Positions 59,891 through 64,000 of a stretch of 64,000 bases of DNA are shown here, one piece after another. Source of the stretch: Fibrobacter succinogenes (lineage in GTDB: Bacteria; Fibrobacterota; Fibrobacteria; Fibrobacterales; Fibrobacteraceae); contig CACWPM010000003.1 of the NCBI GenBank assembly GCA_902762795.1, positions 62,001 to 126,000 on the forward strand. The letters are read 5' to 3'. The notes below the pieces were generated by a model that saw only the letters and a list, made by a program, of their open reading frames with translations, searched no databases and was not told the DNA's origin. The translations under genes and the position numbers were made by a program. The first letter of the stretch is position 1. Each line of letters begins with the position of its first letter.

Positions 59891-60475
59891 CTAGTACTTT
59901 TCTCTACAAGCAATTACTGTGTGCATCTTCACGTCGGTTTCTTTTTGCTCAAGCGGTTCTTTGGAAAGCTGTGCCGGAGTCATGATGCCTGCTTTGAACG
60001 AATTCGGGTACTTGGCGAGGAACCTGTCATAGTAGCCCTTGCCGTGCCCTTGTCTACTCCCGTCCCAGTTGAACTTGACACCGGGAACCAGGAACACCGG
60101 AATGTCCCCTTCGAACATTTCGATGCATTCGCGGGGCTCCATAATACCATAGTGTCCCTTGACCAAGTCCTTCTTGAGATTGCTTATTTTGTAAAAATTC
60201 ATGATGCCGTCACCCTCGCATTTGGGTAGCAACAAGCGGCCCTCGATTGCTAGTTCTTCAAGGATGGGCATGATATTGGGTTCGCCTTTGAGAGGGTAAA
60301 ATGCGGCGATGTTCCTTGCATCGTGGTAGCCCGGAATGTCGTGGATTTCCTGCCACGGTTCCTTGATGATGTCGTCGCCCTTTTTCATGCGGCGCATCTT
60401 CAAAATCATCTCGACAATGGGACTGCTGCCGAAAATCAGCAACACTAAGATTACAATAACGATGGACGCAGCCAT
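59891..60475 (-). CDS. 5-formyltetrahydrofolate cyclo-ligase-like protein with N-terminal membrane segment
   Basis: A 194-residue protein. Its C-terminal two thirds match 5-FTHF cyclo-ligase: NIAAFYPLKGEPNIMPILEE, GRLLLPKCEGDGIMNF, VPGVKFNWDGSRQGHGKGYYDRFL and TDVKMHTVIACREK. The GYYDR loop binds the folate/ATP. Unlike typical enzymes, it starts with a hydrophobic segment (AASIVIVILVLLIFGSSPIV) and lacks the normal N-terminal basic helix, suggesting a membrane anchor or a wrongly placed start. The usual reaction is ATP-dependent conversion of 5-formyl-THF to methenyl-THF. Runs into rnd with 24 nt between. Confidence 0.78.
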   Translation of the reverse strand: MAASIVIVILVLLIFGSSPIVEMILKMRRMKKGDDIIKEPWQEIHDIPGYHDARNIAAFYPLKGEPNIMPILEELAIEGRLLLPKCEGDGIMNFYKISNLKKDLVKGHYGIMEPRECIEMFEGDIPVFLVPGVKFNWDGSRQGHGKGYYDRFLAKYPNSFKAGIMTPAQLSKEPLEQKETDVKMHTVIACREKY

Positions 60476-60499
60476 TTAAAAAACCTTTATTATGATGCT

Positions 60500-61657
60500 C
60501 TATTCTTCATCACCAATGCGCTTTGCTGTTGGCAACTTGTCACGCAAAATCTCGTTCCAGAGGCCTTGCTGCCAGTGCATCAAGTGAGCTTCTTCGTAAC
60601 GCTTTTCCCAAGGAATGTTCCCCGGCGCGGCAAGCCAAATCAACTGTGACTTGTTTGCGAGGAGCGCTGCATCGATTTTCAGCTCTTCTGCTTTTTCGTC
60701 ACGCCATGTCTTGAGTGCGTTGAGCAAGTCCGAATGCGGGATGACTGGCGGTGGTGGAGCCTTGGGAAGTCGCATGGGCCAATCGCATTCCGGAACGGCG
60801 GCAGCTTCGCGGAGCATGTTGAGGAAAGATTCCAGTCGGTCTCCCTTGAAATTGCGCGGGAGCTTGGGGAGAAACTTCTCATCGACATCCGGGAAGTGCG
60901 AATTCTGGGCGTTCACAATCGCAAGCATTAGCTCGGACTGCATTACCTTATAAGGCGGCCGGTCGAGTTCCGCGGCTTGCTTCTCGCGCCATTCCCACAA
61001 GTGTTTGAGTATGTTTAGTGCGCATGGTCCGTAAATGCTTGAACCCGTAATGCGCCATGGATCTTTTTTAGGGGCGTTTGGGGTCCTTGCGTGTTCGATA
61101 AGTGCGTTGCATTGCTCCGTAAGCCAGCACATTCGCCCGGCCTGTTGAAGCTTTTCTGCTAAAATGGCACAAAGCTCGTGAAGGTAGAATGTATCGTGGA
61201 TGGCGTATTCGCACATGTCCAGTGAAAGTGGTCGGATGGTCCAGTCGGCTCTCTGGTTTTCCTTCTTGAGCTCGTCGCCAAAATATTCCTTGACCAAGTC
61301 GGCGAGTCCGAGGTGCTGTTCGCCCAAAATTTTAGCAGCGAGCATTGTATCGAATATACTTTTTGGAGAAAATCCGTAAGTCTGCCACAAAAGTCTCAGG
61401 TCGTAGTCGGCACCGTGGAAAATCAGCGTCTGCATTGCACGCGCCTTGAACAGCGGTGCAAGGTCCAGTCCACAAAGCGGGTCTACAATATAATGGTGTT
61501 CGCCAATGGTAATCTGGATAAGACAGAGACGAGCCGTGTAATGGTACATGGAATCCGCTTCGGTGTCGACTGCGGCCATGTCATAGAGCTCCAAATCCGC
61601 AAGCAAATCTGCTAGCGATTCTTCGCTATCTACCAATATGTATTTCTCGTCTTTCAT
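60500..61657 (-). CDS. rnd: Ribonuclease D-type 3'-5' exoribonuclease
   Basis: A 385-residue DEDD-superfamily exonuclease for tRNA and stable RNA 3' ends. Exo I: MAAVDTEADSMYHY (D and E); Exo II: LIFHGADYDLRLLW; Exo III: CEYAIHDTFYLHELC, with the DEDDy pattern near it. An HRDC domain (HLWEWREKQAAELDRPP) follows and a second helical HRDC-like domain (LLNALKTWRDEKAEELKID) ends it. ATG 61657 (MKDEKY) is chosen because upstream in-frame codons encode a hydrophobic stretch with no counterpart in the family. No Shine-Dalgarno is seen. Confidence 0.87.
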   Translation of the reverse strand: MKDEKYILVDSEESLADLLADLELYDMAAVDTEADSMYHYTARLCLIQITIGEHHYIVDPLCGLDLAPLFKARAMQTLIFHGADYDLRLLWQTYGFSPKSIFDTMLAAKILGEQHLGLADLVKEYFGDELKKENQRADWTIRPLSLDMCEYAIHDTFYLHELCAILAEKLQQAGRMCWLTEQCNALIEHARTPNAPKKDPWRITGSSIYGPCALNILKHLWEWREKQAAELDRPPYKVMQSELMLAIVNAQNSHFPDVDEKFLPKLPRNFKGDRLESFLNMLREAAAVPECDWPMRLPKAPPPPVIPHSDLLNALKTWRDEKAEELKIDAALLANKSQLIWLAAPGNIPWEKRYEEAHLMHWQQGLWNEILRDKLPTAKRIGDEE

Positions 61658-61771
61658 CATTTGGAAAAGAAATGTAATTAAAAGAAATAAAATGTGTATC
61701 ATGTTATTGCTGAATTGCATAAAACACGACATATTTCAGCGGAAAATGGATTTTTGAAAAAGCTTTCGCTG

Positions 61772-62068
61772 ATTTTGGGCGATTTTTACGTAAGAAATGT
61801 GCGATTTCTTGCACTCTTTACGTAAAATTTGTAACAAATTAAACAAACTTGCGCCCAAATTTGTCCCCAAAATAGGGACATTGCGATTTTTGGCATGCGA
61901 AATAGGGCTGTTCTCGTCCGAAAAGAACATTTTGAGGGCTGAAATGAAGGCGCTTTACGTAGAATCTTGAATTTTATTGTTGATAAACTAAAAATTTTAC
62001 GTAAGATTTTGGCTTTTCGGACGTTTTTTTACGTAAAAAACAGCGTTTTTTCAATTTCGGCTTTTTTT
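61772..62068. repeat. Left ~290-bp direct repeat flanking the PD-(D/E)XK-like gene
   Basis: It matches 63044-63330 over nearly its whole length, including GCGATTTTTACGTAAGAAAT near its start and CGTCCGAAAA, GTTTTTTTACGTAAAAA and CAATTTCGGC later. It contains TTACGTAA palindromes at 61786, 61818, 61955 (degenerate), 61997 and 62029. The repeat begins 115 bp upstream of the rnd start and ends 109 bp before the gene. No gene is visible inside it. Confidence 0.85.
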
Positions 62069-62176
62069 ACGCATTGTTAATTTGTATATTAAAGTGGTTC
62101 CTATATCAGTTCTTATATCCTTTTTTAAATCGCTTCGTTTATGAAATAGCCATTATAGTACGGCGAGGGTATTTAA

Positions 62177-63007
62177 ATGAACATGATGAAATTAGATGGG
62201 AGCGCTCTCTCTGTTGATAGTATCTTGTCTCAAGCTCAAAAAAGAATTGATGATCTTCAGCAGGTTATTGATTTCTTACAGGTGCAATTGGAAAGGGCTC
62301 CGGAGGGGACTCTTTATGGCACGAGCAGTCATTCTCAGGTGCAATGGCAACGTATTGTAGGGGCGAAGCGCTTCTATTTGTCCAAGGGCAAAACGAAATT
62401 GATTCGGGCTCTTGCTCAAAAGAAATACAATACTTTGCTTCTGGATGATTTTAAACGGCAGAGGAGCGCTTTGGACCAATTGGTGAATTCCTATGATCCG
62501 CAAAATGGTGAAAAAACTTTTATGTCCATGGGGGAACGGTGGAGGGAACAAATTGCGCCGCTAAATATTCCTGATTCGGATTTTGCGGATTTATGGCAGA
62601 GCCAGCGCTATAGGGGGAAACCTATTGAAAAAACTGGACTTTTGACCGCAAAGGGGGAGTGCGTTCGCTCGAAATCAGAGATTATAATTGCCGATGTTTT
62701 AGCAAGCTTAGGCGTTCCTTATCGCTATGAGTTTCCGCATGAGTTGAAAAGCGTGGAATCATCGCATTGCGTTAAGGTTTATCCTGATTTTACTTGTTTG
62801 AATGTTCATACCCGTAGGGAGTTTGTGTGGGAACATTTTGGAATGATGGATGATGCTGAATATGCTCAAAATGCCGTTGTGAAAATCGAAATGTATCAAA
62901 ATAGCGGGTATTTCCTTGGGGACAATTTCATATTTACGATGGAAACTCATGATAAACCATTAAATTCCCAAATGGTGAGAATGCTTGTAAAAAAATATCT
63001 AATGTAA
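62177..63007 (+). CDS. PD-(D/E)XK-like nuclease-fold protein of unknown function
   Basis: A 276-residue protein. The N-terminal half is a coiled-coil-prone helix region (ILSQAQKRIDDLQQVIDFLQ). The C-terminal domain has a nuclease-like layout: VRSKSEIIIADVLASLGVPY, RYEFPHELKS, VYPDFTCLNVHTRREF and VWEHFGMMDDAEYAQN, with Glu, Asp and a Glu-x-His set possibly forming a metal site, then DNFIFTMET. Similar genes are widespread in gut anaerobes, but none has a proven role. GGCGAGGGT-like weak Shine-Dalgarno. It is enclosed by two ~290-bp direct repeats, so it may be a moveable cassette. Confidence 0.65.
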   Translation: MNMMKLDGSALSVDSILSQAQKRIDDLQQVIDFLQVQLERAPEGTLYGTSSHSQVQWQRIVGAKRFYLSKGKTKLIRALAQKKYNTLLLDDFKRQRSALDQLVNSYDPQNGEKTFMSMGERWREQIAPLNIPDSDFADLWQSQRYRGKPIEKTGLLTAKGECVRSKSEIIIADVLASLGVPYRYEFPHELKSVESSHCVKVYPDFTCLNVHTRREFVWEHFGMMDDAEYAQNAVVKIEMYQNSGYFLGDNFIFTMETHDKPLNSQMVRMLVKKYLM

Positions 63008-63043
63008 ATAAAGTAATTTATGGCATTGCAGGGCCGATTCTCA

Positions 63044-63330
63044 ATTTTGGGCGATTTTTACGTAAGAAATGTGCGTTTTCGTGCGGTTTTTACGTAAAAT
63101 TTACAACAAATTAAGTTAATTGAGCGTTACGAATAGGGTTTTCGTGGGTTTTGGCGTGCGAAAATGGTAGGTCTTCGTCCGAAAAGGACATTTTGGGTGC
63201 TGATTTGGAGGCGTTTTTCGTAAAATTTTGAATTTTGTTACTAATAAACTAAAAAAATTTACGTAAGATTTTGGCTTTTCGGATGTTTTTTACGTAAAAA
63301 CAGCGTTTTTTTTCAATTTCGGCTTTTTTT
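63044..63330. repeat. Right ~290-bp direct repeat flanking the PD-(D/E)XK-like gene
   Basis: The second copy of 61772-62068, offset by about 1272 bp. It carries the same order of TTACGTAA palindromes, one of which (near 63216) has decayed to TTCGTAAA. It starts 36 bp after the stop of the enclosed gene and ends about 100 bp before trpS. The two copies differ at many positions, so the duplication is not recent. Confidence 0.85.
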
Positions 63331-63433
63331 TTGTGTTGTGAAAATGCGTTTTAAACCTGCTTTGCTGCAGATTTGCGGAGTTTCGCAATTGTTTTGCATT
63401 CGCGACTATCTAAAATTTCCTAAATTGCTCCCC

Positions 63434-64000
63434 ATGAAAAAGATTTCTCTTACTGGTATCAAGCCGACGGGCACCCCCCATCTCGGCAACTATGTGGGCG
63501 CTATCCGCCCGGCTCTTGAACTTACGAAGACTTACGACACGGTCTATTTTATCGCGGACTATCACGCTTTGACGACTGTGCAGAACGGCGCCGAAATGCG
63601 CGCGAACATCTACAAGGTCGCAGCCACTTGGCTCGCTCTCGGCCTTAACCCCGAAGAATCCCTGTTCTACAAGCAGAGTGATATTCCTGAAATCTTTGAA
63701 CTTAGCTGGGCTCTCAGCTGCTTCACGCCGAAGGGCTTCATGAACCGTGCCCACGCCTACAAGGCCAAGGTCGAAGCCAACACTGCCGCTGGTGTTGATG
63801 TGGACTCCAACGTGAACATGGGCCTTTACTGCTACCCGTGCCTCATGGATGCCGATATCCTCATGTTCAGCGCCGACATCGTGCCGGTGGGCAAGGACCA
63901 GAAGCAACACGTCGAATTTGCGCGCGATATCGCCATCAAGTTCAACAAGCACTTTGGCGAAAACGTGTTCACCGTTCCGGAACCGGTTTTCCAGGAATCC
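63434..64000 (+). CDS. trpS: Tryptophan--tRNA ligase, N-terminal part (runs off window)
   Basis: The frame is open from ATG 63434 to the window end, 189 codons. It shows the class I HIGH-like motif KPTGTPHLGNYVGAI, the tryptophan-binding region DYHALTTVQNG, YKQSDIPEIFELSWALSCF and MGLYCYPCLMDADILMFSAD followed by VPVGKDQKQHVEFARD. It charges tRNA-Trp with tryptophan in the cytoplasm. The KMSKS motif lies beyond the window. TATCTAAAAT about 20 nt upstream could be a -10 box; no strong Shine-Dalgarno is seen. Confidence 0.95.
   Translation, partial: MKKISLTGIKPTGTPHLGNYVGAIRPALELTKTYDTVYFIADYHALTTVQNGAEMRANIYKVAATWLALGLNPEESLFYKQSDIPEIFELSWALSCFTPKGFMNRAHAYKAKVEANTAAGVDVDSNVNMGLYCYPCLMDADILMFSADIVPVGKDQKQHVEFARDIAIKFNKHFGENVFTVPEPVFQES

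Noticed and set aside
63410-63952. 180-codon minus-strand frame opposite trpS
   Set aside because: The plus strand encodes TrpS motifs without a stop to the window end.

Overview
The window is a chromosomal stretch of a Fibrobacter-type bacterium (F. succinogenes or a close relative). The evidence is a three-module FISUMP lipoprotein, a TIGR02147-family gene paired with a lipoprotein, polyserine (SSSSA) linkers, a tandem CBM11-like protein with a C-terminal sorting-like domain, and moderate GC. No rRNA, CRISPR array, phage or canonical insertion sequence is visible. One tRNA, tRNA-Gly(CCC), is present.

Layout: 0-4 kb holds surface lipoproteins and an Rpn/PD-(D/E)XK 'transposase' gene. 4-11.6 kb is the housekeeping translation operon rimP-nusA-infB-rbfA-truB-ribF, preceded by a structured leader. 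11.6-17.2 kb has a secreted protein, a PPOX-fold protein and a giant SWIM/SNF2 helicase. 17.3-26 kb has a lipoprotein pair, an LTA-synthase-like enzyme, an RND/MMPL exporter, an aspartoacylase-like enzyme and a HAD hydrolase. 26-32 kb has an FGE-fold lipoprotein, the tRNA with its tandem repeats, nudC and a three-gene GT2 operon. 32.4-35.8 kb is a polyamine pair (arginine decarboxylase and carboxynorspermidine-synthase-like). 36.4-47 kb is an accessory/defence island: an AbiE-like toxin-antitoxin pair, an AbiEi remnant, a type I restriction-modification operon with a frameshifted hsdS, an iteron-like array and a second Rpn gene. 47-55.3 kb has small zinc-ribbon membrane proteins, a DUF4419 protein, lipoproteins, the CBM protein, rubrerythrin and a TIGR02147/lipoprotein pair. 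55.4-64 kb has cysK, a CotH-like protein, an rRNA methyltransferase, a 5-FTHF cyclo-ligase-like protein, RNase D, a PD-(D/E)XK-like gene between two ~290-bp direct repeats, and the start of trpS.

The most unusual content lies in the repeats. (i) A 45-bp family has fixed flanks around a hairpin whose arms differ in every copy (51630-51831, 32281-32325, and inside the helicase gene). (ii) A 206-bp tandem repeat next to tRNA-Gly has copies that differ by compensatory changes in a hairpin. (iii) Many short perfect hairpins have GAA/GTA/AAG-type loops. (iv) Repeat-derived inserts lie in frame within truB, the SNF2 gene and the HAD gene, and one related sequence encodes part of a signal peptide. 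(v) Three inverted repeats are spaced at exactly 63 bp. (vi) A GGCGATAAA array has a 32-bp period. Several genes also have a -10-like box only 6-7 nt before the start codon, which suggests leaderless transcription. All assignments come from reading the sequence; no searches or folding programs were run.
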